DNA from: Methylomagnum ishizawai | GTDB lineage: Bacteria; Pseudomonadota; Gammaproteobacteria; Methylococcales; Methylococcaceae | DNA: 64,000 nucleotides | Assembly: GCF_900155475.1 (NCBI RefSeq) | Contig: NZ_FXAM01000001.1 | Coordinates: forward strand, 1,785,501-1,849,500 | Direction of reading: 5' to 3' | Shown: positions 39,082-51,654 of the stretch, in pieces | Numbering within the stretch: position 1 is the stretch's first letter | Layout of the letters: each line of letters begins with the position of its first letter | Notes under the pieces: model-generated | Database searches by the model: none | What the model was told of the DNA's origin: nothing | The model's input: only the letters and a program-made list of their open reading frames with translations | Program-made: the position numbers and the translations under genes

Positions 39082-39095
<14 letters not shown>
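37560..39095 (-). CDS. csx10: Csx10-like (Cas5-group) RAMP protein
   Basis: The product has 511 residues. It starts SLRFELLDEVVISSRAASAG and DYLPGANLLGAVAAVLYR, then has the Csx10-type glycine loop ILHFGRSRSAQYGRVRCEP near residue 220, where the GRSR..YGRV pattern is the family hallmark. A later RAMP-like Gly-rich piece, REAGLGRCALAPALLAT, lies near 345, and the C-terminal 120 residues are helical. In type III-D effectors Csx10 takes the Cas5/Csm4 place, capping the 5' handle of the crRNA next to Cas10. Its ATG overlaps the Cas7-like gene end by 14 bases, and it is followed 10 bp later by the Cas7 fusion. Confidence 0.83.
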
Positions 39096-41682
<2,587 letters not shown>

Positions 41683-42900
41683 ATGTTGAAAAAAATCAAA
41701 ATCCAAGACTTGCGCCTGGGCATGTATATCCAAGAACTCTGCGGCAGTTGGATGGAGCATCCGTTTTGGAAAACCTCCTTCAAACTGGAGCGCCAAAAGG
41801 ATTTGGACACGCTTTTGACCTGCGGTATCGAGGAACTATGGATCGATGCGGCCAAGGGTTTGGACGTGGAGGCCAGGGTCGAGACGGTGTCCCCGGAAGT
41901 CCAAAGCGCCGAGGTCGATACCGCGCTGCGGTGCGCGGCCCGGGTCGGCCAGTCCAAGCCCATCTCCAGAGTGGCGTTGCGCGACGAACTGGCGCGGGCC
42001 AAACAGGTCCACGCCAAGGCCAAGCAGGCCGTGGTCGCCATGTTCACCGAGGCCCGCATGGGCAAGGCCATCAAGCTGGAGCAGGCCGCCGCCCTGGCCG
42101 ACGAGATCAACGCCACCATCGCCCGCAACTCCGGCGCCCTCCTCAGCTTGGTCCGGCTCAAGCACGCCGACGATTACACCTATCTGCATTCGGTCGCCGT
42201 CTGCGCCCTGATGATCGCGCTGGGGCGGCAACTCGGCTTGGAGGGTGATTTGGTGCGGGAAGTCGGCGTGGCCGGGTTGCTGCACGACGTGGGCAAAATC
42301 TTCATTCCCCCCGAAGTCCTGAACAAGCCGGGGCGGCTGACCGACGCGGAGTTCGAGACGGTCAAGCGCCACCCGCGGTTGGGTTGGGAACTGCTCCGCA
42401 CCACCGACGGCATCCGGGAGATCGCGCTCGATGTCTGCCTGCACCACCACGAGCGGATGGATGGCCGGGGTTATCCCGACCGCCTGTCCGGCGAGGCGTT
42501 GACCCTGTTCGCACGGATGGGCGCGGTCTGCGATGTGTACGATGCCATCACTTCGAACCGTTGCTACAAAGCGGGCTGGGAACCCGCCGAAGCCCTCCGC
42601 AAGATGGCCGAGTGGCGGGACGGCCATTTCGACCCGGCGGTGTTCCAATCCTTTGTCAAGGTCGTCGGCATCTATCCTACCGGCACCTTGGTGAAGCTCA
42701 AATCCGGAAAACTGGCCGTGGTGGTGGAGCAAACCCCCAACAACCTATTATCCCCGGTGGTCAAGATATTTTTTTCCACCCGGTCCAATTCACCCCTCAT
42801 GCAGGAAACGGTGGATTTATCGAAATCCCAGGACGCTATCGCCAGTCCGGAGGAACCCCGCAAATGGGGGTTCGACAAGGATAAGCTTTTGGGGTTATGA
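41683..42900 (+). CDS. HD-GYP domain cyclic-di-GMP phosphodiesterase (DUF3391 N-terminus)
   Basis: The product has 405 residues. HD-GYP proteins hydrolyse cyclic di-GMP. Residues 1-130 are a DUF3391-like N-terminal domain (IQDLRLGMYIQELCGSWMEH, GIEELWIDAAKGLDV). The HD-GYP domain holds GLLHDVGKIFIPPEVLNKPG near residue 200, then HPRLGWELL and HHHERMDGRGYPDRLSGE, the intact catalytic set, followed by ARMGAVCDVYDAITSNRCYK. A C-terminal tail (KLKSGKLAVVVEQTPNN) is typical of this subgroup. ATG 41683 begins the conserved part; an upstream frame does not. The HDOD gene follows 125 bp later, so the two probably form a signalling pair. Confidence 0.92.
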   Translation: MLKKIKIQDLRLGMYIQELCGSWMEHPFWKTSFKLERQKDLDTLLTCGIEELWIDAAKGLDVEARVETVSPEVQSAEVDTALRCAARVGQSKPISRVALRDELARAKQVHAKAKQAVVAMFTEARMGKAIKLEQAAALADEINATIARNSGALLSLVRLKHADDYTYLHSVAVCALMIALGRQLGLEGDLVREVGVAGLLHDVGKIFIPPEVLNKPGRLTDAEFETVKRHPRLGWELLRTTDGIREIALDVCLHHHERMDGRGYPDRLSGEALTLFARMGAVCDVYDAITSNRCYKAGWEPAEALRKMAEWRDGHFDPAVFQSFVKVVGIYPTGTLVKLKSGKLAVVVEQTPNNLLSPVVKIFFSTRSNSPLMQETVDLSKSQDAIASPEEPRKWGFDKDKLLGL

Positions 42901-43025
42901 GCGGGGCCGGGCCGGGGAATCCACACCAACGGATGATGGGGTGGAACCAGCCGGATGAATTGCTAATAAGATACCGAAAAAACCGTGCTTGGAATCCAAG
43001 CCGCTAACCAACCAGAGGCTCCATT

Positions 43026-43880
43026 ATGAACCCTAGGGAAGAAGAACTCTTGCAAGCCGCGCAGGCGGTCTTGAAATCGGTGGCCATTCCGGCCCAGCCC
43101 CGGATCGTCATGGAATTGATGAAGCTATCGAACCAGCCGGGGGTCGATGTCCATCAGATCGCCAAAAAGGTGGAAAAAGACCCCGCCTTGGCGGCGAAGG
43201 TCTTGAAAGTCGCCAACTCCCCCTTGTTCGGCCTCAAGCGCTCCCTGGATTCCATCGGCCAAGCCCTGCATCTGATGGGGTTCCAGTTGTTCCAGCGGGC
43301 GATATTGGCTTCGTCCTTGCGCGATGTGTTGCAGGGCGACCGCTCGCCGACCAGCGAGGTTTTCTGGATCCATTCCGAACTGACCGCCCGCTGCTGCGAG
43401 GTCGTCGCCAAGCGGCTCAGGCCGCAACTGGCCCAGCAGGCTTATCTGGTCGGGTTATTCCATGATTGCGCAATCTCGATATTGGGCAGGAAATTCCCGG
43501 ATTACCAGGATTTGGCGCACAAGGCTTTGAGTTATCGGCAGGAAGCGGTCGAGGAAGAGGAGCGGCGCTACTCCACCAATCACTGTGTGATGGGGTATCT
43601 ATTCACCCGTTCGTGGTATCTGCCCGAGACGGTGCGGCTGGCGATACTCCGCCACCACGATGGCGAGCCGGAATACTCGGACGATATCGATGCCCGTGCC
43701 TTGGCCGCGATCCTGAGGGTGAGCGAATACATCGTCCAGAATTACGACGCCTCGGGGAATATGAAAACCGTCGAGGTTTCCGAATGGCTGGAGGCTAGTT
43801 CGGGGTTTCTGGATATTCTCGGACTTTATTCCCAGGATGTGGTCGATATCGAGGAACAGTTCCTCGATGCGGTCCGTTGA
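43026..43880 (+). CDS. HDOD domain signalling protein
   Basis: The product has 284 residues. The HDOD module (related to HD phosphohydrolases but usually without catalytic metal residues) is visible as IPAQPRIVMELMKLSNQPGV, then IAKKVEKDPALAAKVLKVAN and SPLFGLKRSLDSIGQALHLM, and YLVGLFHDCAISILGRKFPD, with RLAILRHHDGEP near residue 215. HDOD proteins act as adaptors in motility, biofilm or stress regulation. GAGG 7 bases before the ATG supports the start. Its place beside an HD-GYP phosphodiesterase suggests a shared regulatory output, though the targets are not visible. Confidence 0.9.
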   Translation: MNPREEELLQAAQAVLKSVAIPAQPRIVMELMKLSNQPGVDVHQIAKKVEKDPALAAKVLKVANSPLFGLKRSLDSIGQALHLMGFQLFQRAILASSLRDVLQGDRSPTSEVFWIHSELTARCCEVVAKRLRPQLAQQAYLVGLFHDCAISILGRKFPDYQDLAHKALSYRQEAVEEEERRYSTNHCVMGYLFTRSWYLPETVRLAILRHHDGEPEYSDDIDARALAAILRVSEYIVQNYDASGNMKTVEVSEWLEASSGFLDILGLYSQDVVDIEEQFLDAVR

Positions 43881-43890
43881 GCCGCCGTCC

Positions 43891-45330
43891 TCAGCGCGAT
43901 CCGCCGGCCGCCGCCAACAGCTCGATCAAGCCGCCCGGATAAACCCCGAGGCCCAGCAGCAATAGCGTCAGAAACCCCAGCACCATGCCGCCCGCCCAGG
44001 GCAGGGGTGCTTTAGGCACCGCCCCGTCCGCCGGGTCGGGTGCCCGCGCCATCTGGACGATCACCCGCAGGTAGTAATACAGCCCCAGCCCGCTGCCCAC
44101 CACCAGGGTGCCCAGCAGCGCCCACAACGCGCCCCGTCCGCCCGAAGCGAAGATGTAGAACTTGCCGACGAAACCGGCGGTCAAGGGAATCCCCGCCAGC
44201 GACAACAGCGCCACGGCCAGCACGCTGGCGGGCCAGGGCCGGGTGTGGAACAGCCCGGTGTATTCTTCCAGGCGTTCGGCCTCGCGGTCCTGGGGACTGA
44301 GGACGGCAACCACCCCGAACGCCGCCAGGCTGGTGATGAAATAGGCTGCCAGATAGAACAGCAAGGCTTCGGCGGCGAAGTCCGCGCCGATCCGCCCGCC
44401 CGCCACCAGCACCACGGCCAGATAGCCCATGTGGGCGATGGAGGAATAGGCCAGGAGCCGCTTGAGGTTGTCCTGGCGCAGGGCCAGGAGGTTGCCGGCC
44501 AGCATCGACAAACCCGCCATCAGGCCCAGCGCTTGCTCCAGCGCGGGTGTTTGCGCCAAGCCGCCGGCCAGGGTGTAGCGCAACAACAGGACCAGCACCG
44601 CGCCCTTGGCGACCGTGGCGAGCAAGGCCGTGACCGGCACCGGCGCGCCTTGGTAGACATCGGCGGTCCAGAGGTGGAACGGGAACAGCGAGAGCTTGAA
44701 ACCCAGCGCGGCGACGATGAGCAGCAGGCCGGTGAGGCTGAGCAAGCCGCCGTCCGCCGTTTGGGCGAAGGCGGCGAATTCCAGGCTGCCGGTGTCGGCG
44801 TAGACCCAGGCCATGCCGAACGCCAACAGGCCCGAGGCCGTCCCCGACAGCACCAGATATTTCATGCCCGCTTCCAAAGGCCGCTCGTCCCGGCACGGGT
44901 AGGCGATCAAGGCGAACAGCGACACGCTGAGGGTTTCCAATCCCAGGAAGAACCCGGCGAAATGGCGGCTCGCCGCCAGCACGAACGCGCCCAACAGCGC
45001 GGTCAGCAGCAGCAAATAAACCTCTTCGGGCTGTTCGGCGCGACCGGCGAAATAATCCCGGCACAGCACGGCGACGCACAACCCGGCCAGCCCCGCCAGG
45101 CCCATGAAGGCCAGGGCGTAACCGTCCACCCGTAGCAAGGGCGTGACCGTGCGCGGGGCCAGTTCCGCCGCGAAAGGGATCGAACCCAACGCGGCCAAGA
45201 TTCCCGCTGCCGCCAGCCCGAAAATCAGCCCATGATGGCGATAACAAGCGATGGCCAATAGCCCCAAGACCGCGCTACCCGCCAAGGCCAGCAGCGGTGA
45301 CAGGGCGATGAGGTCGGCGGCGGCGATCAT
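43891..45330 (-). CDS. nuoN: NADH-quinone oxidoreductase subunit N
   Basis: NuoN is one of the three antiporter-like proton-pumping subunits of complex I. The 479-residue membrane protein has about 14 helices, with SLTGLLLIVAALGFKLSLFP and HLWTADVYQGAPVPVTALLA, LLAYSSIAHMGYLAVVLVAG and IPLTAGFVGKFYIFASG, all typical of this subunit. I start it at ATG 45330, whose first bases overlap the nuoM stop (ATGA); the longer frame to 47022 is an antiparallel artefact. It is the last gene of the nuoG-N block. Confidence 0.96.
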   Translation of the reverse strand: MIAAADLIALSPLLALAGSAVLGLLAIACYRHHGLIFGLAAAGILAALGSIPFAAELAPRTVTPLLRVDGYALAFMGLAGLAGLCVAVLCRDYFAGRAEQPEEVYLLLLTALLGAFVLAASRHFAGFFLGLETLSVSLFALIAYPCRDERPLEAGMKYLVLSGTASGLLAFGMAWVYADTGSLEFAAFAQTADGGLLSLTGLLLIVAALGFKLSLFPFHLWTADVYQGAPVPVTALLATVAKGAVLVLLLRYTLAGGLAQTPALEQALGLMAGLSMLAGNLLALRQDNLKRLLAYSSIAHMGYLAVVLVAGGRIGADFAAEALLFYLAAYFITSLAAFGVVAVLSPQDREAERLEEYTGLFHTRPWPASVLAVALLSLAGIPLTAGFVGKFYIFASGGRGALWALLGTLVVGSGLGLYYYLRVIVQMARAPDPADGAVPKAPLPWAGGMVLGFLTLLLLGLGVYPGGLIELLAAAGGSR

Positions 45331-46811
45331 GGATGGCTCCGGTGGGCGAGGGTGGGGCTGACGATGGGAGGCGGCGTGGCGTGGAGGATATCGATCAGGG
45401 GTTGCGGATAAAGGCCCAGGCCCAGGCTGGCGGCGATCAAGACCGCCAGCGCCGCCGTTTCCCTGAAGCCGAAATCCTCGATGCCGTGGGTTTCCGTCCG
45501 CGGGCCGTGGAAGGCGCGTTGCACCAGGGCCAGCGCATAGACCGGCCCGATCACCAGCCCCAAGGCCGCCAGTGCGGCGGTGCCCTGGTGCAGTTGGAAG
45601 GTGCCGGCCAGCACCAGGAATTCGCCGACGAAATTGCCGAGGCCGGGCATTCCCAAGGCTGCGACCGAAAAGAACAGCCCGATGGCGGCCATGCGCGGCA
45701 CCGCGCCCCACAAGCCGCCCATGCGGTTCATGTCGCGGGTGTGGAGGCGGTTCTGCAAAGCCCCGGCCAGCATGAACAAGGCGGCGGCGCTGAGGCCATG
45801 GGCCAGCATCGTCAGCACCGCGCCCTGGAAACCCAGCCCGGTCTGGGCGTACAGGCCCACCAGCACGAAGCCCATATGGCTGATGCTGGAATAGGCGACC
45901 AGCCGCTTCATATCGGTCTGGGCGAAGGCCAGCATCCCGCCGTAGATGATCCCCACCACGCCCAGGCCCATGGCGGTGGGCGCGAATTCCGTCGTCGCGC
46001 CCGGAAATAAGGGAATCGCGAAGCGCAACAGCCCATACGCCCCGGTCTTGAGCAAGACCCCGGCCAGGATCACGCTGCCGCCGGTCGGTGCCTGGGTATG
46101 GGCATCCGGGAGCCAGGTGTGCAAGGGCACGGTCGGCAGCTTGACCGCGAAGGCTACGAAGAAGCCCAGCATCAGCCAGCGGGCGGTGACGGGATCGAGT
46201 TCGGTGCCGAGCAGGGCGAAATAATCGAAGCTGAATTGGCCGGTCTTGGCTTGGTGCGCGAGGGCCAGCGCCACCGCCGCCATCAGCATCAAAAGCCCAC
46301 TGACCTGGGTGAACAGCAAGAACTTGAGGGCGGCATAGCCCCGGTTCTCGTGCCCCCAGACCGCGATGAGGGCATACATGGGCAGGATCATCAGTTCCCA
46401 GCACACGAAGAACAGGAACAAATCCAGCGCCAGGAACACCCCCATCACCCCGGCCAGGGTCCATAGCAAGCAAGCATGGAACGGCCCGGTCCGTTGCCCG
46501 ATCTCGCGCCAGGACACCGCCACCGCCATCAGCCCCAGCAGCACCGTGAGGGCGGCGAGCAACAGGCTCACCCCGTCCAGCCCCAGATGGAAGCCGATCC
46601 CGAAGCGGGGAATCCAGGCCAGCCGGATTTGATCCAGCCAGACCCCATCCGCCACCGCCCCCGGCGCGGTGAAATACGGCACCAGCACCCCGCCTTCCCC
46701 GGCCAAGCTTAATAGCGCCAGCCAGCGCGGCGCGGCGGCATGCGCCCGTTCCGCCGCCCAGCACAAACCGCCCCCCACCACCAAGACCCCGATCAGCCAC
46801 ACCAGCATCAT
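45327..46811 (-). CDS. nuoM: NADH-quinone oxidoreductase subunit M
   Basis: NuoM is an antiporter-like proton-pumping subunit of complex I. The 494-residue protein shows LRLAWIPRFGIGFHLGLDGV-type entry (IRLAWIPRFGIGFHLGLDGV), FVCWELMILPMYALIAVWGH, TVPLHTWLPDAHTQAPTGGS and YSSISHMGFVLVGLYAQTG, with FVGEFLVLAGTFQ near the end. The lysine and glutamate residues of the proton path lie in these helices. Two ATGs in tandem (46811, 46808) overlap the nuoL stop. Genes L, M and N are tightly packed. Confidence 0.97.
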   Translation of the reverse strand: MMLVWLIGVLVVGGGLCWAAERAHAAAPRWLALLSLAGEGGVLVPYFTAPGAVADGVWLDQIRLAWIPRFGIGFHLGLDGVSLLLAALTVLLGLMAVAVSWREIGQRTGPFHACLLWTLAGVMGVFLALDLFLFFVCWELMILPMYALIAVWGHENRGYAALKFLLFTQVSGLLMLMAAVALALAHQAKTGQFSFDYFALLGTELDPVTARWLMLGFFVAFAVKLPTVPLHTWLPDAHTQAPTGGSVILAGVLLKTGAYGLLRFAIPLFPGATTEFAPTAMGLGVVGIIYGGMLAFAQTDMKRLVAYSSISHMGFVLVGLYAQTGLGFQGAVLTMLAHGLSAAALFMLAGALQNRLHTRDMNRMGGLWGAVPRMAAIGLFFSVAALGMPGLGNFVGEFLVLAGTFQLHQGTAALAALGLVIGPVYALALVQRAFHGPRTETHGIEDFGFRETAALAVLIAASLGLGLYPQPLIDILHATPPPIVSPTLAHRSHP

Positions 46812-48640
46812 GACAAAATCCCCAAGGCGAGGGCGAACAAGACCCCGGACGCCAAGCCCGCCGCGTACCAGCGCAATCTACCGTTCTGGGTGGCGGACAG
46901 GAGGCGGTGGCCTTCGCGGCCGAGATAGGCCAGGGCGTGGCTGAAATCGTCCAGCACATCGGCGCGGTTGGCCTCGGCCAGCCAGCGGAACGGCTCGACC
47001 AACAGCCGTTCATACAGCCCATCGAAGCCCCAGCCGCTCTGCCAAAACCGATGCAGGGCGGCCCCCAGGGGAGCGCTGACCAGCTTGTCCACCGACCATT
47101 CCCGGAACAGATAGAACTGCGCCGCCATCAAGATGCCGGCCCAGGGCGCGAGTTCGGTGATGAGCTGCAATGTGTAGGGAAGTTCGGCGGCGGGCGGCTT
47201 GGGGAACAGCGTGTGCAAGGGCAAGCCAAACCAGCCCCCGGCGATGGCCAGCCCGGCCAGGATCAGCAAGGGCGCGGTCATGGCGAAACCCAGCCGTTCA
47301 CGGGTGTTCGGGGTTTCCGGCCCGTAGAAGACGACGAAGATCAAGCGGAAGCTATAAAGTCCGGTCAAGGCCGCGCCCAGGACGCCCGCGCCCCACAGCC
47401 ATAAGCCTTGCGGCGCGGCCTGGGCGGCGGCGAGGATGGCGTGCTTGCTGTAATAGCCCGAGGTATAGGGCAGGGCGCTCAAGGCCGCAGACCCGATCAC
47501 GAAACACCCGAAGCTCAGCGGCAAGCGCCGCCTCAGCCCGCCCATGCGGAAAATATCGTGTTCGTGATGATAACAATGGATGACCGCCCCGGCGGCGAGG
47601 AACAACAGCGCCTTGAAATAGGCATGGGTGGTGAGGTGAAACACCGCCGCGCCATAGGCACCGACCCCCAGCCCCAGGAACATATAACCGAGCTGGCTCA
47701 GGGTCGAATAGGCCAGGATGCGCTTGATATCGTGCTGGGCCAGGGCCGAACAAGCCGCCATCAGCAAGCCCGCCGCGCCCAGATAGGCCACCACTTCCCG
47801 CACCGGCGGAGCCAGTTGGAACAGGACGTGGGTGCGGGCGATGAGATAAACCCCGGCCGTGACCATAGTGGCGGCATGGATCAAGGCGCTGACGGGCGTG
47901 GGACCGGCCATGGCGTCCGGGAGCCAGGTTTGCAGCGGCAACTGCGCCGATTTGCCCACCGCGCCTCCGAGCAACAAGGCGGCGGCGACCATGGGAAAAG
48001 CGGTGTTCACCGGCCATTGCAAGGTGGCGCGTTGCATCAGGGTTTGGATATCCAGGCTGCCCAGCACCTCGAACAACAGCAGCAGCCCCAGCAAGAACGC
48101 CATATCGCCGACGCGGGTCATGACGAAGGCTTTGCGGGCGGCGGCCCCGTTGGCCGGGTTCTCGTACCAAAAGCCGATCAGGAGATAGCTGCACAGCCCC
48201 ACGCCCTCCCAGCCCGCATAAAGCAACAACAGGTTATCCGCCAACACCAGTACCAGCATCGCCGCGACGAACAGGTTCATATAGGCGAAGAAGCGGGCAT
48301 AGCCCGGATCGTCGGCCATGAACCCGGCGGAATAGAGATGGATGAGGAAGCCGATGCCGGTCACGATCAGCATCATATTCAGCGACAAGGCGTCGAGGTA
48401 CAGCCCGAAGCCGGAGGAGAATTCGGCCACCCGTAGCCAGGTCCACAGCGGCAGCTTGTAATAGGCGATGTGGTCTCCCAGGAAATGCTGGCCGATGAGT
48501 CCCGCCAGCACGGCGGCGATTCCGACCGAACCCACGCCGATCCAGGGCGTGAGGCGGTGCGGCATCCGGCCTTGGCTCAATACCAGCACCACGCAGCCCA
48601 AGAAGGGCAGGGCGGGGACGAGCCATAAATAGTCCAGCAT
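46808..48640 (-). CDS. nuoL: NADH-quinone oxidoreductase subunit L
   Basis: NuoL is the distal proton-pumping subunit of complex I, with the long lateral helix. The 610-residue protein starts at ATG 48640 (GGAGA 5 bases before) with LDYLWLVPALPFLGCVVLVL. It carries FVAAMLVLVLADNLLLLYAG, GWEGVGLCSYLLIGFWYENP, SAQLPLQTWLPDAMAGPTPV and LAYSTLSQLGYMFLGLGVGA, the expected signatures, and ends with the C-terminal helical part. Upstream, a Uma2-like gene separates it from nuoK by about 740 bp, an unusual break in the operon. Confidence 0.97.
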   Translation of the reverse strand: MLDYLWLVPALPFLGCVVLVLSQGRMPHRLTPWIGVGSVGIAAVLAGLIGQHFLGDHIAYYKLPLWTWLRVAEFSSGFGLYLDALSLNMMLIVTGIGFLIHLYSAGFMADDPGYARFFAYMNLFVAAMLVLVLADNLLLLYAGWEGVGLCSYLLIGFWYENPANGAAARKAFVMTRVGDMAFLLGLLLLFEVLGSLDIQTLMQRATLQWPVNTAFPMVAAALLLGGAVGKSAQLPLQTWLPDAMAGPTPVSALIHAATMVTAGVYLIARTHVLFQLAPPVREVVAYLGAAGLLMAACSALAQHDIKRILAYSTLSQLGYMFLGLGVGAYGAAVFHLTTHAYFKALLFLAAGAVIHCYHHEHDIFRMGGLRRRLPLSFGCFVIGSAALSALPYTSGYYSKHAILAAAQAAPQGLWLWGAGVLGAALTGLYSFRLIFVVFYGPETPNTRERLGFAMTAPLLILAGLAIAGGWFGLPLHTLFPKPPAAELPYTLQLITELAPWAGILMAAQFYLFREWSVDKLVSAPLGAALHRFWQSGWGFDGLYERLLVEPFRWLAEANRADVLDDFSHALAYLGREGHRLLSATQNGRLRWYAAGLASGVLFALALGILS

Positions 48641-48744
48641 GGGGTTCTCCTGTTGTTGTTCTGGTCGTTCCGTCGCTGGCCGGGCCGGTCGAAACTTGGC
48701 GCGTAGCCCGGATACAGCGCAGCGGAATCCAGGATCGCCCGATT

Positions 48745-49329
48745 TCAGGCCAGCTTGATTTCCAAGCCCACTTCCCGCCGCACCCGCCGGTAAATCGCTT
48801 CCACCGCCAGTTCCAAACCCACCGATTCCAGGCAGAAAATATCCCCGGCATAGTAGGATTCCGGTTGCCAATCGCGGTTGCGGCGGAAAATCCGTAAATG
48901 CGGCGTGTCCTGGGAGACCACGACATATTCCAGCAAGGACGGGATTTGAATATAGTTGTCGAATTTCTCTTTCAAATCGTTGCGGCGGGTCGAGGCGGAA
49001 AGCACCTCGACGATTAGGATAGGATTGGTGCGGGTATATGGGTCGTCGGTGTTTTCTCCACAGGCCACCATAATATCCGGGTAGTAGGCATAAAATTTAC
49101 CTTGGGCTTTTATTTTTACTTTCATATCAGCCATCCACGCCCGACAGGTGTCTGGCAGGATGTTATTGATAGCCGTATGGAAATCCGCTGCTACCGTATT
49201 GTGTAGTTCGCTGGCACCGCCCATCGCATAGATTTGGCCGTCCACATATTCATGGCGGACATCGGCTTCCCGCTCGTCTTCCAAATATTCCTCGAAGTCC
49301 ACGTAAATCTGTTTTACCGCATGTGACAT
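48745..49329 (-). CDS. Uma2 family (DUF820) PD-(D/E)XK nuclease-like protein inserted in the nuo operon
   Basis: The product has 194 residues. It opens with VDFEEYLEDEREADVRHEYV and DGQIYAMGGASELHNTVAAD, then FYAYYPDIMVACGENTDDPY, NPILIVEVLSASTRRNDLKE and KFDNYIQIPSLLEYVVVSQD. These are the Uma2/DUF820 signatures; the PDI and EVLS residues correspond to the Asp and Glu of the PD-(D/E)XK fold. The family is abundant in mobile contexts and cyanobacteria, and its biological role is unclear. It sits between nuoL and nuoK on the same strand, breaking the usual order, with gaps of 104 and 48 bp. Confidence 0.9.
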   Translation of the reverse strand: MSHAVKQIYVDFEEYLEDEREADVRHEYVDGQIYAMGGASELHNTVAADFHTAINNILPDTCRAWMADMKVKIKAQGKFYAYYPDIMVACGENTDDPYTRTNPILIVEVLSASTRRNDLKEKFDNYIQIPSLLEYVVVSQDTPHLRIFRRNRDWQPESYYAGDIFCLESVGLELAVEAIYRRVRREVGLEIKLA

Positions 49330-49377
49330 ATGGCGTTCCTCATAAAATCTAAAACCTAATGCCTATGCGGTATGATT

Positions 49378-49685
49378 TTATCCCCGCATCCCGCTCAAAG
49401 CATCCGCGTCCAAGGTCTTATAAGTCCGATAAATCCGCATCACCAAGCCCAAGGCCACCCCGATTTCCGCCGCCGCCAAGCTCAGCACCAGCACGAACAT
49501 GATCTGCCCATCCGGCTGGTTCCAGCGCGAACCGGCCACGATGAAGGCCAGCCCGGCGGCGTTCAGCATGATTTCCAGCGACATCAATACCGCGATCAAA
49601 TTACGCCGCATCAACACGCCGGTCAGTCCCAGCGCGAACAAAATGGCCGACAATGCCAAACCATGCTCCATCGGCACCAGGCCGT

Positions 49686-49689
<4 letters not shown>
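49378..49689 (-). CDS. nuoK: NADH-quinone oxidoreductase subunit K
   Basis: NuoK is a small three-helix subunit linking the antiporter-like subunits to the quinone module; its helix glutamates belong to the central proton path. The 103-residue protein has [40 protein letters not shown] with the key Glu, and [20 protein letters not shown] with a second Glu. The ATG at 49689 overlaps the nuoJ stop (ATGA), so the full length is used; a second ATG at 49671 is possible. Homologues are about 100 residues. Confidence 0.96.
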
Positions 49690-50185
<496 letters not shown>

Positions 50186-50186
<1 letters not shown>

Positions 50187-50719
50187 CACGGCAACAGGCT
50201 CCGAATATCCACCGGGGCGGCTTCGTGTTCGGCCCCGCCCTTGTCTTTCCCTGCGATGCTTTTGCCCGCCACCCGGTAGAAGTGGTAATCCGGGTATTTG
50301 CCGGGGCCGTCGATGAGGAGGTGCTGTTTTTCGTAAACCATGTGGTGGCGGTCGTATTCGCTCATCTCGAAATCCGGGGTGAGTTGGATGGCATAGGTCG
50401 GGCAGGCTTCTTCGCACAGTCCGCAATAGATGCAGCGCGAGAAATTGATGCGGAACCATTCCGGGTACCAGCGGCCTTCCGGGGTTTCGGCCTTTTGCAG
50501 GGCGATGCAATCCACCGGGCAGACCACGGCGCAGAGGTTGCAGGCCACGCAGCGTTCCTGCCCGTCGGGGTCGCGGGTCAACACGATGCGGCCCCGGTAG
50601 CGCGGAGCGAGCCGCGGCATTTGTTCCGGGTACTGTACGGTATCGGCGCGGGCGAAAGTATGCGCCAAAACCGTCCACAAGGTCTGCACCTGGCTGAGGA
50701 AACCGCCGATCAAGCCCAT
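50186..50719 (-). CDS. nuoI: NADH-quinone oxidoreductase subunit I
   Basis: NuoI carries clusters N6a and N6b, which pass electrons from NuoG to NuoB. The 177-residue protein has two 4Fe-4S ferredoxin motifs, [16 protein letters not shown] near residue 58 and [16 protein letters not shown] near 98. Basic residues before them ([19 protein letters not shown]) match the family start. Its ATG overlaps the nuoH stop by 10 bases. The length is in the usual range. Confidence 0.97.
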
Positions 50720-51654
50720 AGCAGCAGCCCTCCGGTCGCCAATAGGTTGAGCAGGGACAAGGGTAGCAAGACCTTCCAGCCGTAGGCCATCAATTGGTCA
50801 TAGCGAGGCCGGGGCAGGGCGCCGCGCATCAGGATGAACAGCAGGATGAACAACAGGGTTTTCAGGACGAACCACACGACCGGCGGCAGCCACGGCCCCA
50901 GCCAGCCGCCGAAAAACAAGGTCGTGATCATGGCCGCGCCCAAGGTGATGCCGATGTATTCGCCGACGAAGAACATGCCGAACTTCATGCCGGAATACTC
51001 GACATGGAACCCCGCAGCCAATTCGGTTTCGGCTTCCGGCAGGTCGAAGGGTCCGCGATGGCTCTCGGCCACGGCGGCGACCAGGAACAGCAGGAAACCC
51101 AGGAACTGCGGCCCCACGAACCAGCCCTCGCGTTGCGCCTCGACGATGGCGCGTAAATCGAAGCTCCCCGCCAGCATCACCACGCCCATCACCGACAAGC
51201 CCATGAAGACCTCGTAACTGAGGGTCTGCGCCGCCGCCCGCAGCGCCCCGAACAAGGCGTATTTGCTATTGGAGGCATAGCCCGCCAGGATCACGCTGTA
51301 CACCGACAGCGAAGCCAGGGCCAGGAAGTACAACAATCCGAAACCCAGGTCGATGATGCCCACTCCCGGCGCGATGGGCACCACGGCGAAGGCGGTCAGC
51401 CCCGTCAGCATCACCACGGTCGGGGCCAGCACGAACACCGGGGCGTCGGCGAAGGGCGGAATCCAATCCTGCTTGCTCAGCATCTTCAGCATGTCGGCGA
51501 CGATCTGGAACAGCCCCAAAGGCCCGAGCCGGTTGGGCCCGAGCCGGTCCTGCCACAGCGCCAACAGCCGCCGTTCGACCCAGATCAGCCAAGCCGCCAC
51601 AACGATCAAGGCCGCGAGGATCGAGACCACGTTGAGGGGCGAACCCACGCTCAT
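50710..51654 (-). CDS. nuoH: NADH-quinone oxidoreductase subunit H
   Basis: NuoH is the membrane subunit forming the quinone chamber with NuoB and NuoD. The 314-residue protein starts [20 protein letters not shown], then [60 protein letters not shown] and [20 protein letters not shown] with the conserved acidic loop, and [21 protein letters not shown] 51654 overlaps the nuoG stop by four bases. The frame upstream belongs to an antiparallel artefact. Confidence 0.97.
   Translation of the reverse strand: MSVGSPLNVVSILAALIVVAAWLIWVERRLLALWQDRLGPNRLGPLGLFQIVADMLKMLSKQDWIPPFADAPVFVLAPTVVMLTGLTAFAVVPIAPGVGIIDLGFGLLYFLALASLSVYSVILAGYASNSKYALFGALRAAAQTLSYEVFMGLSVMGVVMLAGSFDLRAIVEAQREGWFVGPQFLGFLLFLVAAVAESHRGPFDLPEAETELAAGFHVEYSGMKFGMFFVGEYIGITLGAAMITTLFFGGWLGPWLPPVVWFVLKTLLFILLFILMRGALPRPRYDQLMAYGWKVLLPLSLLNLLATGGLLLWA

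Noticed and set aside
43891-47022. Single 1043-codon protein covering nuoN and beyond
   Set aside because: The part upstream of 45330 is an out-of-frame shadow of nuoM; nuoN begins at ATG 45330, which overlaps the nuoM stop.
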